DNA from: Gammaproteobacteria bacterium
GTDB lineage: Bacteria; Pseudomonadota; Gammaproteobacteria; DRLM01
Direction of reading: 5' to 3'
NCBI GenBank assembly: GCA_023266095.1
Contig: JAHFRV010000025.1
Coordinates: forward strand, 1-43,503
Length of the DNA stretch: 43,503 nt
Shown here in pieces: positions 16,416-26,423 of the stretch; position 1 is the stretch's first letter, and every line of letters starts with the position of its first letter. Both the position numbers and the translations under genes were made by a program. The notes under the pieces were generated by a model. That model was not told the DNA's origin. It saw only the letters and a program-made list of their open reading frames with translations, and did not search any database.

Positions 16416-19115
16416 ATGGCTTCACCCGACACCGCCGAACACCGCCGCTTACGCGACAACACCGGCGAACCACCGCGCTGGTGGCGCTGGGGTCCGTATG
16501 TGAGCGAACGCGCCTGGGGCACGGTGCGCGAGGACTACAGCGCCGACGGCGACGCCTGGCGGCACCTCACCCACGATCAGGCGCGCAGCAAGGCCTATCG
16601 CTGGGGCGAGGACGGGCTGGCGGGTTTCTGCGACCGTTATCAATTGTTGGTATTTTCGCTCGCGCTGTGGAACGGCCGCGATGCGATCTTGAAAGAACGT
16701 GCCTTCGGCGTCACGCCGTGGGAGGGCAATCACGGCGAGGACGTGAAGGACTATTATTTCTACCTCGACAACACCCCGACCCACAGCTATTGCCGTTATC
16801 TCTATAAATACCCGCAGGCCGCTTTCCCCTATCACGAACTGGTGCGCGAGAATCAAGCCCGCGCCGGCCGCGGGCCGGAATACGAATTGCTCGACAGCGG
16901 ACTCTTCGACGGCAACCGTTACTTCGATGTGGAAGTGGAATACGCCAAGGCTGCACCGGACGACATCTGCATCCGCATCACCGCGCTGAATCGCGGGCCC
17001 GACAGCGCGCCGCTGCATCTGCTGCCGCAACTCTGGTATCGCAATACCTGGGCCTGGCGCGAGCCGCGCGGCGGCGTACCTGAGATTTCACTCGAAGCAT
17101 CGCCCACGCCTCAAGCTGGCGCGCCGCTGTGTTTGATCGCGGACAGCCGCGCCATTGATCCCCTGCCCGGTCTGCTCACGCCCTATAACCTGGGCATCTA
17201 CCATCTCTATGCACAAGCCGGGGCCGCACCTCTGTTCACCGACAATGAATGCAATAAGGCACGGCTCTACGGCACACCCAATGCCAGCCCCTATGTGAAA
17301 GACGCCTTTCACCGCCACCTCCTCCACGGCGAGGCCAGTTGCAATCCGGCGCGGCGCGGCAGCAAGGCGGGTTTGCATTACGTGTATCAACTCGCCCCCG
17401 GTGCAACCGTGACGCTGCTGCTGCGTTTGACCGCACAACCGTTACGCACACCCTTGGCGGAAGTGGCCGCCGTGATCGCGCAACGCCGCGCCGAGGCCGA
17501 CGCCTTTTACGAATCGTTGCATCCGCCTCACGCCGAGGCCGAAGAGAAAAAAATTCAGCGCCAGGCCCTGGCCGGTTTGTTGTGGAGCAAACAAGTTTAT
17601 TTATTCGACGTGCGTAAATGGCTGAGCGGTGATCTGCCGAGCACACCGCCGCCCGCCGCCCGTGAACACATCCGCAACCGCCATTGGCGTCACCTCAATT
17701 CCATGCGCGTGCTCGCCATGCCGGATAAATGGGAGTATCCGTGGTTCGCGGCCTGGGACACCGCCTTCATCAGCCTGCCCATGGCCTTGGTCGATCCCGC
17801 CTTCGCCAAGGAACAATTGTGGCTGATGTTGTTCGAACAGTTTCAACACCCCAACGGCCAGATTCCGGCTTACGAATGGGATTTTTCCGAAGTGAATCCA
17901 CCGGTGCATGCCTGGGCGGTGTGGCGGGTCTATAACATGGAGAAGCGGCAACACGGCCGCGCCGACCGCGGCTTTCTCGAACGCTGCTTTCACAAACTGC
18001 TCATCAATTTCGCGTGGTGGGTGAACAAGGTGGACCGTCACGGCAACAATGTTTTCGAAGGCGGCTTTCTCGGCCTGGACAATATCACCGTGGTCGATCG
18101 CAGCGAACCGCTGGCCGACGGTTCGGTGCTGGAACAATGCGACGCCACCGGCTGGATGGGGATGTTTTGTCTCAACATGATGCGCATCGCCCTCGAGCTG
18201 GCGCTGGAGAATCAAAGTTACGAAGGACTCGCCACCAAATTCTTCGAGCACTTTATCTACATCGGCGCCGCCATGCAGCACATGGACGGCCGCGACTATC
18301 AACTGTGGGACGACGAGGACGGTTTTTTCTACGATGTGCTGCGCCACCCCGACGGCCGTCACACCACGTTCCGCGTGCGCTCGGTGGTAGGGCTGATCCC
18401 GCTGTTCGCGGTGGAACGGCTGGAGGACGACTGGCTGAAACCCTTTCCCTCCTTCCGCGCCAACTTGACCTGGTTCATGGAAAACCGGCCGCAGTTCGCG
18501 CGTTATTGCTGTCATCCCGTGCAGCGCGACGGCCGTACTACTTACCTGCTTTCCATCATGGACCGTACACAACTGCGGCGCGTGCTCACGCGCCTGTTCG
18601 ACCCCGAAGAATTTCTCTCGCCTTACGGCGCGCGCAGCCTCTCCAAGTGGCATCAGGCGCATCCTTTCCAATTCAACCATCACGGCGTGAGTTACGAACC
18701 GGGCGAGGCGATCTCGAAAATCAAAGGCGGCAATTCCAATTGGCGCGGACCCGTATGGCTGCCGATCAATTTTCTGCTCATCGAATCGCTGCGCAAATTG
18801 GACAAGGCGCTGGGGCCGGATTTCCACATCACGCTATCACTCGACCTGCATGCGCCGCCCAGCGACTATACGCTGCGCGACCTCGCCGCGAATTTGGCCG
18901 GCCGGGTGATCACGTTGTTTACTCCCGACGCAATGGGGCGGCGTCCCTCGCAGGGGGACAATGCCGTCTTGCAAAATGATCCTCACTGGCGGGATCATTT
19001 TTTATTCCATGAATACTTTCACGGCGACAGCGGCCAGGGCCTGGGCGCCAGTCATCAGACCGGCTGGACCGCCCTGGTGGCTTGTCTCATCGATGAGTGG
19101 CGTCAGAAAAACTAG
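16416..19115 (+). CDS. GH63-like glycoside hydrolase (glucosidase family)
   Basis: 899 residues from the ATG at 16,416. An N-terminal beta-rich domain (about 1-380) opens '[20 protein letters not shown]'. An (alpha/alpha)6-barrel catalytic region (about 440-890) follows with '[20 protein letters not shown]', '[20 protein letters not shown]', '[15 protein letters not shown]' and '[20 protein letters not shown]', which match bacterial glucosidases of the GH63/mannosyl-oligosaccharide glucosidase group. There is no signal peptide, so it is cytoplasmic and may act on a compatible solute or glycogen-type glucoside. No sugar transporter or other carbohydrate gene is adjacent. Family call is good; substrate is unknown. 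Confidence 0.85.
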   Translation: MASPDTAEHRRLRDNTGEPPRWWRWGPYVSERAWGTVREDYSADGDAWRHLTHDQARSKAYRWGEDGLAGFCDRYQLLVFSLALWNGRDAILKERAFGVTPWEGNHGEDVKDYYFYLDNTPTHSYCRYLYKYPQAAFPYHELVRENQARAGRGPEYELLDSGLFDGNRYFDVEVEYAKAAPDDICIRITALNRGPDSAPLHLLPQLWYRNTWAWREPRGGVPEISLEASPTPQAGAPLCLIADSRAIDPLPGLLTPYNLGIYHLYAQAGAAPLFTDNECNKARLYGTPNASPYVKDAFHRHLLHGEASCNPARRGSKAGLHYVYQLAPGATVTLLLRLTAQPLRTPLAEVAAVIAQRRAEADAFYESLHPPHAEAEEKKIQRQALAGLLWSKQVYLFDVRKWLSGDLPSTPPPAAREHIRNRHWRHLNSMRVLAMPDKWEYPWFAAWDTAFISLPMALVDPAFAKEQLWLMLFEQFQHPNGQIPAYEWDFSEVNPPVHAWAVWRVYNMEKRQHGRADRGFLERCFHKLLINFAWWVNKVDRHGNNVFEGGFLGLDNITVVDRSEPLADGSVLEQCDATGWMGMFCLNMMRIALELALENQSYEGLATKFFEHFIYIGAAMQHMDGRDYQLWDDEDGFFYDVLRHPDGRHTTFRVRSVVGLIPLFAVERLEDDWLKPFPSFRANLTWFMENRPQFARYCCHPVQRDGRTTYLLSIMDRTQLRRVLTRLFDPEEFLSPYGARSLSKWHQAHPFQFNHHGVSYEPGEAISKIKGGNSNWRGPVWLPINFLLIESLRKLDKALGPDFHITLSLDLHAPPSDYTLRDLAANLAGRVITLFTPDAMGRRPSQGDNAVLQNDPHWRDHFLFHEYFHGDSGQGLGASHQTGWTALVACLIDEWRQKN

Positions 19116-19137
19116 AGAGAGAGTTTTAGCGCTGGCG

Positions 19138-19165
19138 TAGCCCGTATAAAAATTAAGCGGGTTAC
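19138..19165. repeat. GTAGCCCG/CGGGTTAC hairpin repeat
   Basis: Perfect 8-bp inverted repeat GTAGCCCG...CGGGTTAC with a 12-base AT-rich loop, 22 bases after the GH63-like stop. It resembles the TAGCCCGGGT repeats near 15,650 and may also act as transcript end. Confidence 0.55.
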
Positions 19166-19203
19166 GGAGGCTTACTTGGTCAACTCCCGCGGCACAACGG
19201 CCT

Positions 19204-19566
19204 TTAGCGGGTCATTTTTTGAATCGGCGTCAACTTCAGCAACCTGCCGCCGCTGCCATTTTTTTCATCCTCAATTATCCAGATCGCGCCGTCCGGTCCG
19301 TGCTCAACTTCACGGATGCGCGCGCCCATGTCGAATCGCTCCGCTTCGCGGGCATCAGTACCATTGATCTCAACCCGAACCAGCGCTCTTGATGACAGGC
19401 CGCCCAGGAACGCGTTGCCTTTCCAGGCAGGGAACCTATCGCCTGAATAAAACATCAGACCACTCGGTGAGATCGCCGGCACCCAATACGCCTTCGGCGC
19501 CTCGAACTCCGGGTGAGTGTAATGATCGGGAATGATTGTACCGTTGTAGTGATCGCCGGTGGAGAC
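19204..19566 (-). pseudogene. C-terminal fragment of a PQQ-dependent sugar dehydrogenase
   Basis: The frame reads '[20 protein letters not shown]', '[20 protein letters not shown]', '[20 protein letters not shown]' and '[20 protein letters not shown]', ending at a natural stop at 19,204. This is the C-terminal third of a glucose/sorbosone dehydrogenase-type beta-propeller (YliI/Asd family). The preceding two-thirds, the signal peptide and a start codon are absent. The homology stops abruptly near 19,566, where a thioredoxin-like fragment in another frame begins. Confidence 0.8.
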
Positions 19567-19567
19567 G

Positions 19568-19803
19568 ATAGGTCACCCGAGGCGTAAGCGAGCCCGAGCA
19601 CGATGACCTCGTCGGAGGAGTACTTTTCCTGGATGTGCTTGAAGTGACGCACTTCTTCCTTGCACGACCCGCACCATTCCGCCCAGAAATGGGGATCACG
19701 ATCTTGACGCGGAAGTCCGCGAGGCGGACTTTGTCACCCCAGGTGTCGACCAGCACGAAGCCCGGCGCCTCCTGGTATAGCTCAGGCCCGCTGGCTAGAG
19801 GCG
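19568..19803 (-). pseudogene. fragment of a TlpA/thioredoxin-like protein, frameshifted
   Basis: One frame reads 'FVLVDTWGDKVRLADFRVKI'; after a one-base shift near 19,690 it continues 'FWAEWCGSCKEEVRHFKHIQ' and '[18 protein letters not shown]'. The WCGSC motif with Lys-Glu-Glu after it is the active site of TlpA/ResA-like thiol-disulphide proteins. Both ends are missing and the frame is broken, so no functional product is expected as the sequence stands. It is bounded on the right by the G-run at 19,805 and on the left by the sugar dehydrogenase fragment. Confidence 0.75.
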
Positions 19804-19804
19804 C

Positions 19805-19823
19805 GGGGGGGGGGGGGGGGGGG
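19805..19823. other. homopolymer of 19 G
   Basis: An uninterrupted run of 19 G on the plus strand stands exactly between two unrelated gene fragments. Runs of this length are rare in bacterial chromosomes and are a known artefact type at read ends in two-colour short-read sequencing. A natural slippage tract is the alternative. Confidence 0.9.
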
Positions 19824-19825
19824 AG

Positions 19826-20300
19826 GGCCAGCGGCCGTCCGGCGTGAAGTTCGTCCAACTGACGAAGTTGTGGTTGCGCGTGAGAATTTTGATTTCTCCC
19901 GTGTTCCAATTCCCGATGTGAGCCTCACGGCGTTCCAGCTCTCCGCCGGTGAAGCTGACCATGCGCCCGCCCTTGGAGAACGACGGGTAGTCCACGTAAC
20001 CTTCCGTGCTGGACATGACCGTCGTTTCTTCGCCGGTCTCGAGATTTCGGATAAAAATCCCGTTTTGCCCTTTGCGGATACCCGTGAAGACGATGTGTTT
20101 CCCGTCGGGATCCCAGCGGGCTTCCCAGTCGTCCTCGGAGCTGTTGGTGAGGTTCTTGATCTCGCCCGTGTCGGCGTGCAGCGCATAAAACTGGCGGTTG
20201 CCGTTCCTGGAGTGACTGAAGGAGAGCCACTTTATCGGGGGAAGGGTCGGAGTCGGCGCCGCCATCGACCTCCTCGTAGACCTTACGGTACTCGACGAGG
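19826..20300 (-). pseudogene. fragment of a TolB-like (PD40) beta-propeller protein, frameshifted
   Basis: Reading leftward, 'VEYRKVYEEVDGGADSDPSP' shifts frame near 20,240 into 'WLSFSHSRNGNRQFYALHAD', then 'WEARWDPDGKHIVFTGIRKG', 'YVDYPSFSKGGRMVSFTGGE' and 'WTNFTPDGRW', each a PD40/TolB blade. Neither a start nor a proper C-terminus is present; the fragment ends at the G-run. It is a piece of a propeller protein of unknown role. Confidence 0.75.
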
Positions 20301-20305
20301 ACGGG

Positions 20306-23179
20306 CTATTCCGGTTTGATGGACGCCTCGCCACTCAAACGGCGTTGTGCCTCTTGATACAACGGCGAGTCAGGCGAGATGCGTAGAGCGGCGGCACTCG
20401 CTTCCTCAGGCCGCTTGAGGCGTATGAAGATTACCGCGCGTAAATAATGCACGCTGTCACTGGCCATGCCCGCTGCGCTAATCTTTTCAAGGGCCGCCAG
20501 GGCCGCGGCGGGTTGATCCTGCGCCAACAGAACGCGGGCTATTCCTTCCGACGCCAGGTCATTTTCGGGATTTAATTCACGCTCGCGCCGGTAGGCGATC
20601 AGCGCTTGATTTAAATCGCGCAGCGCCTCATAACATGCCCCTAGATAAAAATGACTACGCGGATTCACAGGGTCACGGCGCAAGGCTTCTTGAAACACCG
20701 CCAGCGCCGGTTCATAGCGGTGATTCATGAACAATTCTTCGCCAAGAATTTGATAGGCCGCGGCGGTATTCGCGGTTTGGGCATAATAACGTGCGTAGTC
20801 AAACCGCAAAGTTTGATAGTCCGTCGCAAAGTCCGGCGATCTTTTCGAGAGTATCTTCAGCCAGTGCTGCGTATATACGCTCTGCTGACTGAGAATAATT
20901 TCGGCATGCAGGGCCAAGGGTAAGGGCCCCCACTGCGCGACCGGCGATAAGACACTCCGCATTTCGTTGAAATTCATGCGCGACAGCAGGCGTTTTTGAA
21001 AAGCTGGAAAGCCCTTATGACTAAGACTGGCAATCTCGAACTCCAACGCCGGGTAATCCAAGGTATTCAGCGGTACTGTCTTATCGTCCAGCAAGGACAG
21101 GGCATCGGTGGTCAATACTCCATAGGGCAACCACTCGGCCAGGACGCCATAACGTTTTAGCAGGTACTCACGGAGGACAGGCTGCTCCATGGCCGCGCGC
21201 GGGTGATGAATATTCAGCGGAACCGGCGAGCACACCAGGAGATAATAAGTCTCTTGGATATAACCCATCCAGCAGTGCTCAAAAACTTCACCCACGGTGC
21301 GTAAAATGATGTCCGCGCCGCGATCACCCACCCGCGAATCAAACCAGGTGGCATATACCCCATCAGGCGTCAGCCGCTGGCGCGCCAATTGAAAGAAATC
21401 CCGAGTATACAGCTTGGCGGAACTGAAATAGTGCGGGCTGGTGACGGTGCTGAGTATTAATGAATAGGTTTTGTCGCTGTTCTTGATGTAGTGAATGCCA
21501 TCATCCTGAATGAGATTCATACGGGGAGATTCATGCACTTTGAAATTGTACTCGGCCATGCGCGAGAGGTTGGCAATCACCAAGGGATTGATCTCCACCG
21601 CGTCGGTGTGTTCAAACAGGAGATCCACGGTGCCGGCGCTCGCGCCGCTGCCGGCACCCAGCACCAGGGCGCGATCGGTGCGCGGCGCCAACATGGCGGA
21701 GAAGGCGCCGACCAGTTGTTCGGCGGGACTATTAAGATTAAAACTCACATAACCATTAAGAAAGAAAAACTGGTTACCGTCGGCCGTCTTGTTGAGGGCG
21801 AATACATTGCGCTGTCCTTTAAATATCTCAAGCTCACGTAATTTATCGCGCTTCTTCTGCAAATCGGCGGAAGAGGTGAACGCCGTGCTACCCACGTACA
21901 ACAAACGTTCATCCCAGCGGGTAACATGCAATCCTAGCGCGCTAGCCGCCATCACGCTCACGCCCAGCACAGCAACGGCGCGCCCGCGCAAATAGATCAA
22001 CATGGCCAGGGCGCTGAAGCCGAAGGCCACCAAGACTATCACGCCGAAATCGAGATAAGGGTGCAGCACCAGCACCATCAATAAAAAGCCGAAAGCATTG
22101 CCCAATGAGGACACAAACAAAAGCCGCCCAGATTCACGGGCGACATGGCCTGCATCCGACATCAAGGCGGGCACAGTGGCGCCGAAGCTCACCGCCAGGG
22201 GACCCGCCACCAAGAATAAGAACGCCAGCTTGCCTAGCGTCACCGCCAAGTGGCTGTGCTGTAGTTGCGGATAAGCACTCGCGTACAAGACGCTAAGTTG
22301 GTCGAACAGTCCGATCGCCCAGATCAAGCCGAGCAGATTGATACCCAACACGACGGCGAAGCTTAACCGCCAGCGCCTGACCACGCCGGTACCCAAGGCG
22401 ATCCCGAACAAGACGATGGCCAGTACCAGCGCGAAGGTCTCGCGGAACGGACCAATCACGAATTCGACCACCGAGAGCAACCACAACTGGCATACCGCCG
22501 ACGCCACGCTTACCAAGGCCAGCGCCAGCAGGCTGCGCTTGGGGCAGGGATGAAAACGCTCAGGGGCGGGCGTCTGGCTGCGCAAAGCGGGGAATCCCAG
22601 CAGCAGTATTACAGCGACGAGGCTGTTGAGCAGGGCGGTAAACAACACGGTCTGCTCCAATCCCAGCCAACGCAGCAGACCGAACTCTATCAGCAACACT
22701 GTCAGCGCGGCGCCCAAACTATATAATCCATAGGCGCGGCTAAAAGCGCCGTCCGGCCGCAGGCGGTCAAGATAGCCGGCATAGAGCGGTAAAGCGGCGC
22801 CCACCAGAAAAGCGGGGACGCTTAATAACAACACGCATTGGATGAGTTGGCCGGCCAAGGACTGGCCGATCATCGTACCGCTGGCATAGAGCCAGCTTTC
22901 GACATGATTTATTCCAAGGACAAAGGCGGCGGCATAAACACCGATAGCCAGTTCGATCAACCACAAATGGCGCCACAAGCGATGCGCATACCAGGTGCCC
23001 ACCCCGATACCCAGCAGAAAGGTCATTAGTACCGAGGCGCTGACCAGCCACTGATCGCCTATAAGATTACCCAGCAGGCGCGCATAGAGCACTTCATAAG
23101 CGATACCGGCGAAACCTGACAACAACAGCAGTACGGCGAACATCACGCGGGTAATACCGCGATTCATAACGAGGCCCAT
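20306..23179 (-). CDS. membrane / spermidine-synthase-like / TPR fusion protein
   Basis: 957 residues from ATG 23,179, chosen for GGAGG five bases upstream; ATGs at 23,191 and 23,167 are alternatives. Residues 1 to about 430 hold roughly 12 membrane helices. About 440-710 is a SpeE-like methyltransferase fold, with the nucleotide motif 'ALVLGAGSGASAGTVDLLFE' followed by 'AVEINPLVI'. Where true spermidine synthases have the catalytic 'D(S)TDP' this protein has 'STVTSPHYFSSAKLY', so aminopropyl transfer is doubtful. About 780-957 is TPR ('SHFYLGACYEALRDLNQALI'). The type is common as 'fused MFS/spermidine synthase'; function is unknown. Its stop lies next to the fragment patchwork on the left. 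Confidence 0.82.
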   Translation of the reverse strand: MGLVMNRGITRVMFAVLLLLSGFAGIAYEVLYARLLGNLIGDQWLVSASVLMTFLLGIGVGTWYAHRLWRHLWLIELAIGVYAAAFVLGINHVESWLYASGTMIGQSLAGQLIQCVLLLSVPAFLVGAALPLYAGYLDRLRPDGAFSRAYGLYSLGAALTVLLIEFGLLRWLGLEQTVLFTALLNSLVAVILLLGFPALRSQTPAPERFHPCPKRSLLALALVSVASAVCQLWLLSVVEFVIGPFRETFALVLAIVLFGIALGTGVVRRWRLSFAVVLGINLLGLIWAIGLFDQLSVLYASAYPQLQHSHLAVTLGKLAFLFLVAGPLAVSFGATVPALMSDAGHVARESGRLLFVSSLGNAFGFLLMVLVLHPYLDFGVIVLVAFGFSALAMLIYLRGRAVAVLGVSVMAASALGLHVTRWDERLLYVGSTAFTSSADLQKKRDKLRELEIFKGQRNVFALNKTADGNQFFFLNGYVSFNLNSPAEQLVGAFSAMLAPRTDRALVLGAGSGASAGTVDLLFEHTDAVEINPLVIANLSRMAEYNFKVHESPRMNLIQDDGIHYIKNSDKTYSLILSTVTSPHYFSSAKLYTRDFFQLARQRLTPDGVYATWFDSRVGDRGADIILRTVGEVFEHCWMGYIQETYYLLVCSPVPLNIHHPRAAMEQPVLREYLLKRYGVLAEWLPYGVLTTDALSLLDDKTVPLNTLDYPALEFEIASLSHKGFPAFQKRLLSRMNFNEMRSVLSPVAQWGPLPLALHAEIILSQQSVYTQHWLKILSKRSPDFATDYQTLRFDYARYYAQTANTAAAYQILGEELFMNHRYEPALAVFQEALRRDPVNPRSHFYLGACYEALRDLNQALIAYRRERELNPENDLASEGIARVLLAQDQPAAALAALEKISAAGMASDSVHYLRAVIFIRLKRPEEASAAALRISPDSPLYQEAQRRLSGEASIKPE

Positions 23180-23366
23180 CGGCTCCTCCATATCGCGAAA
23201 ACCGCGCCTCCTCAGTGTCTGGCCTGACAAAACAGCAGCGGATATCCACTATCCCAGACGCTGCTATCCTTTAAGTCGAACAATAGTGATCCGCCCATTT
23301 GGAATTTGATTTCATTTTTCGAACGATAGGCGATGCTGAGTGCAAAGTGCTTCGTTTCTATATTTA

Positions 23367-24773
23367 TTATTCGCTGCTCATATTGATGAGATCGATATGC
23401 GCGCCGGCCGCAGGGGTAAAAACCCGCTGGGCGCCCGCGCGGGTCAAATGCCTCGCGAACACGTCCATGGCTTTTACTTCACCGTGCACCAGGGCCACCG
23501 CTGGCCGCCCCGCAAAATTATCATACCATTCCGCCAAACCATTGCAGTCGGCATGCGCCGAGAATCCGCCGATGGTATGCACCCGCGCGGCGACCCGCAT
23601 GCTTTCACCCCACAGCTTGATGTTCTGCGCGCCGTCCACCAAGGCGCGGCCCAAGGTGCCTTGGGCCTGGAAGCCCACGATCAGCACCTGGCATTGTTCA
23701 CGCCAGATATTGTGTTTGAGGTGATGGCGGATACGCCCGCCTTCGCACATGCCGCTGCCGGCGATGATGATCGCGCCGGACTCGATGCGGTTGATGCGCA
23801 TCGATTGCTGGTTGGTGTGGCTGAGATGCAAATTTGGCAAGGCGAACAATTCGCCGGTGAGGCACCGCTCCGCCGTCGCTTCCTGGTCGTAGAGCGCGAC
23901 ATGGCGGCTATAGGTTGCGGTGGCGTCGATGGCCATGGGGCTGTCGAGAAATATCGCCCATCTATCCAGATTCCAGCGCTGGTAATTGCGCTTGAAGGCA
24001 TACAGCAGCTCTTGCGTGCGCCCCACCGCGAAGGCGGGAATCAAAATATTACCGCGCGCCCGGGCGGCCTGGCTGAAGACTTGGTACAGCTCCGCCCAGG
24101 TGTCTTCCCAGCTACGATGAGTGCGATCGCCGTAAGTACTTTCCATGATGACGAGGTCGGCTTCCGATAGTGTAGCCGGATCGCGCAGTATCGGTGCGCC
24201 TTTGTGACCGAGGTCACCGCTGAACACCAGTTTGCGTTGTATGCCATTTTCTACCAGCCACATCTCCACGATGGCGGAACCGAGGATGTGTCCGGCGTCC
24301 AGCAAACGAATCCGCACGCCCTGGGCGACCTCGACGAGCTCGCCGTAATCCACCGCTCGGAAAAAATGCAGTGCTGCCTGCGCCTCCTTCACCGTGTACA
24401 AGGGTTCGAGCAGGGGCAGGTGTTTGCGTTGGCGCTTGCGGTTTTCCCACTCGACATCCTTCTCGTTGAGGAAGCCCGCGTCCTTGAGCATGATGTGCGC
24501 CAGATCCCGGCTGGCGCGCTGGGTGTAGATCGGCCCGCGATAACCGGCCTTAATCAGCAAGGGCAAACGGCCGGAATGGTCGAGATGAGCGTGGGTTAAC
24601 ACCACGGCGTCTATGCTTTCAGGATTGAAGGGGAACGGGGCCCGGTTACGCTCCTCATCGGCGGGCGCACCTTGAACCAGGCCACATTCCACCAAGACAC
24701 GGCGTCCTGCCACTTCGACCAGAAAACACGATCCCGTCACCTCATGCGCGGCGCCAAAAAAATATATCTTCAA
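23367..24773 (-). CDS. beta-CASP metallo-beta-lactamase-fold RNase-like protein
   Basis: 468 residues. The start is TTG at 24,773 with AAAGGA upstream; it overlaps the stop of the preceding TPR gene (TTGA), so the genes are coupled. Motifs: HAHLDH (61-66), 'DAGHILGSA', 'FSGDLGHKG', ESTYGDR, then the beta-CASP part with 'DSPMAIDAT', 'GSGMCEGGRIRHHLKHNI' and final 'GGFSAHADCNGLAEW' and 'ALVHGE'. All metal-binding residues are visible. The family, related to CPSF-73/Ysh1, cuts RNA in the cytoplasm. It ends an operon with psd and a TPR membrane protein, an unexpected pairing. Confidence 0.92.
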   Translation of the reverse strand: MKIYFFGAAHEVTGSCFLVEVAGRRVLVECGLVQGAPADEERNRAPFPFNPESIDAVVLTHAHLDHSGRLPLLIKAGYRGPIYTQRASRDLAHIMLKDAGFLNEKDVEWENRKRQRKHLPLLEPLYTVKEAQAALHFFRAVDYGELVEVAQGVRIRLLDAGHILGSAIVEMWLVENGIQRKLVFSGDLGHKGAPILRDPATLSEADLVIMESTYGDRTHRSWEDTWAELYQVFSQAARARGNILIPAFAVGRTQELLYAFKRNYQRWNLDRWAIFLDSPMAIDATATYSRHVALYDQEATAERCLTGELFALPNLHLSHTNQQSMRINRIESGAIIIAGSGMCEGGRIRHHLKHNIWREQCQVLIVGFQAQGTLGRALVDGAQNIKLWGESMRVAARVHTIGGFSAHADCNGLAEWYDNFAGRPAVALVHGEVKAMDVFARHLTRAGAQRVFTPAAGAHIDLINMSSE

Positions 24774-25405
24774 GGTGATTCCTTTCCCTCATCACGGGGT
24801 TGACCGGGCAAGGTGCGCAGCACCGTATCCAGTTGTGCTATTGCATGCTCGTATTGGCGAGAAACATTAACCGCCTTTTCGTTAAAACGCGCCTCTACCT
24901 GCTCATCGGTCCTGGCCTGATAACGCTTCATAAAATCCTCCAAACGCGTGCGCTGCCCTTCGAGCAACATGCGCGCCGAGGCCGACTGTCCCTCAGCTAA
25001 ATACATTTGGGCTAGGGTGATAGTCGCGGGATACCACAATGCATCCATATCGATCAAACCCATCAGCACGCCCTCGGATTCAGCCCGTGCGCCGAGGACA
25101 TAGCAGCTGTTCGCATAGAGATAACGTGCCTCCTGCGAATAGGGGTCAATCGCCAAAGATTGCTTCAGGTAGTTGCGCGCGGCCTCGGGGTCTTTGTCTA
25201 TCAAGGCTTGCTTCGCCCGTTCCAGCAATACCTTCTCCTGCCCATGACCGCTGATTTGCGCCTTAAAATAGAGAGGAAGCTGCGTCCAGGCCCAGCGTAA
25301 TTCCTGATAATTCATCACGATGATGATTCCCGCCGCGAGATACAGTAGCGTTACTATCAGTCCCAGTCTAATAAGTCGCAAGCACACTCTCCCCCGCATA
25401 GACAT
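24770..25405 (-). CDS. membrane-anchored TPR protein
   Basis: 211 residues. One N-terminal helix at about 12-31 ('LGLIVTLLYLAAGIIIVMNY') anchors a mostly helical part with two to three TPR-like units ('ARNYLKQSLAIDPYSQEARY', 'LAEGQSASARMLLEGQRTRL') and a charged C-terminal coiled segment. The start lies 38 bases inside the end of psd, and its stop overlaps the start of the beta-CASP gene, so all three are tightly coupled. Probable scaffold at the inner membrane; no enzymatic motif. It may tether one of its operon partners, which is inference only. Confidence 0.8.
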   Translation of the reverse strand: MSMRGRVCLRLIRLGLIVTLLYLAAGIIIVMNYQELRWAWTQLPLYFKAQISGHGQEKVLLERAKQALIDKDPEAARNYLKQSLAIDPYSQEARYLYANSCYVLGARAESEGVLMGLIDMDALWYPATITLAQMYLAEGQSASARMLLEGQRTRLEDFMKRYQARTDEQVEARFNEKAVNVSRQYEHAIAQLDTVLRTLPGQPRDEGKESP

Positions 25406-26162
25406 GATCGCCGACGTCCACGGTGATTTGCAGTGTTGGACTGGCTTCGATGAGCACGTCGGTCTGAGAACCCCAGGTGATCATGCCTAGCTTATCGCCC
25501 GTGGAGAGCGACTGCCCCTCCCGCACCCAGGTTAGAATGCGCCCGACGTAATAGTCGGCGATACGAGTGACATAGACATATTGACCGCGCACATCGCGGA
25601 TAGCCAAGGTCTCGCGCGCGCTCTTCAAGATGAAATCAGCATCGTCTTCGATATTATACGGGGCAAACCCCAGAAACTTTTTCAGCGACACCCAACCCGG
25701 GATCAATTGCGCGAGAATGATCCGCGATTCTGCTCGGGTCATGTCCATGTGCGGGCCGTTATAAACGGTTTGCTGCACCAGCTCCCCCGCCAGCGGCGCA
25801 CGATTGATATGCACGCCATGGGTGTTCATGTAAATGCCGATCAAATAGCCATCTCGTACCTGGCGTTGCGGCTGGACGCGCAAATGGTAGTCCACCGGCA
25901 CCGCGACCCCGCGCTTCACAATCTCGGGTATCACCCCGTCACGCACGCGCCTGACATAGAGCACTGTGCCATCCGCCGGCGCGACCAGGACCTGGCCGGG
26001 GGGGGCATGCCGTTCGGGATCCTTGACGAGGGCGGAGTATAGATGGTCCGTCACCACGCTCAAGCGCAGTAATACGAAAACGACCGTCAAACTCAGTACG
26101 CCTAGCGCAGCTAGAGTATAGATTAGGTAACGGAAACAACGATATTTTTTAGTCTCTGACAT
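25368..26162 (-). CDS. psd: phosphatidylserine decarboxylase family protein
   Basis: 264 residues with one N-terminal helix (about 12-33). PSD signatures: 'VAPADGTV' (D64), 'HGVHINRAPLAGEL' (H115, H118), and near the C-terminus 'ITWGSQTDVLIEA', whose Gly-Ser (G231-S232) is the self-cleavage site that generates the pyruvoyl group. The enzyme makes phosphatidylethanolamine from phosphatidylserine at the inner membrane. The length and motif set fit the shorter PSD type. It is first gene of a three-gene operon. No phosphatidylserine synthase is nearby, and the classic LGST form of the cleavage motif is replaced by WGSQ. Confidence 0.85.
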   Translation of the reverse strand: MSETKKYRCFRYLIYTLAALGVLSLTVVFVLLRLSVVTDHLYSALVKDPERHAPPGQVLVAPADGTVLYVRRVRDGVIPEIVKRGVAVPVDYHLRVQPQRQVRDGYLIGIYMNTHGVHINRAPLAGELVQQTVYNGPHMDMTRAESRIILAQLIPGWVSLKKFLGFAPYNIEDDADFILKSARETLAIRDVRGQYVYVTRIADYYVGRILTWVREGQSLSTGDKLGMITWGSQTDVLIEASPTLQITVDVGDHVYAGESVLATY

Positions 26163-26423
26163 GCTTGCGCCTGGCCTTCATTATTGCCGTCCTGGCGCGT
26201 TTTTTATTCTAAAACCGATTAACTTCTGAAAAAAGATATCAAGGCCGGCTGTAAAAAGCAAAAAACAGCCAACTACGTACTCTCCGACAACGACGAAACG
26301 TGTGCCGCGGGCTGCGGCAATTTTGAGCACGATGCGGGCGAGGCGCGAGCCACCCGACGCCACGGCAAATTGACGCGAATGGGAATGGGCAAATTTAGAG
26401 TCTCGTGTTTTATTCCGATTTCA
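26163..26423. other. upstream region of the psd operon
   Basis: A frame of 60 codons at 26,181-26,363 (minus) has one hydrophobic stretch ('GEYVVGCFLLFTAGLDIFFQ') but no ribosome binding site, and I do not support it as a gene. The psd promoter should lie here. Confidence 0.35.

Noticed and set aside
19805-19823. G-run as a phase-variable contingency tract
   Set aside because: It is not inside or in front of an intact gene; both neighbours are broken fragments, so switching would control nothing visible.
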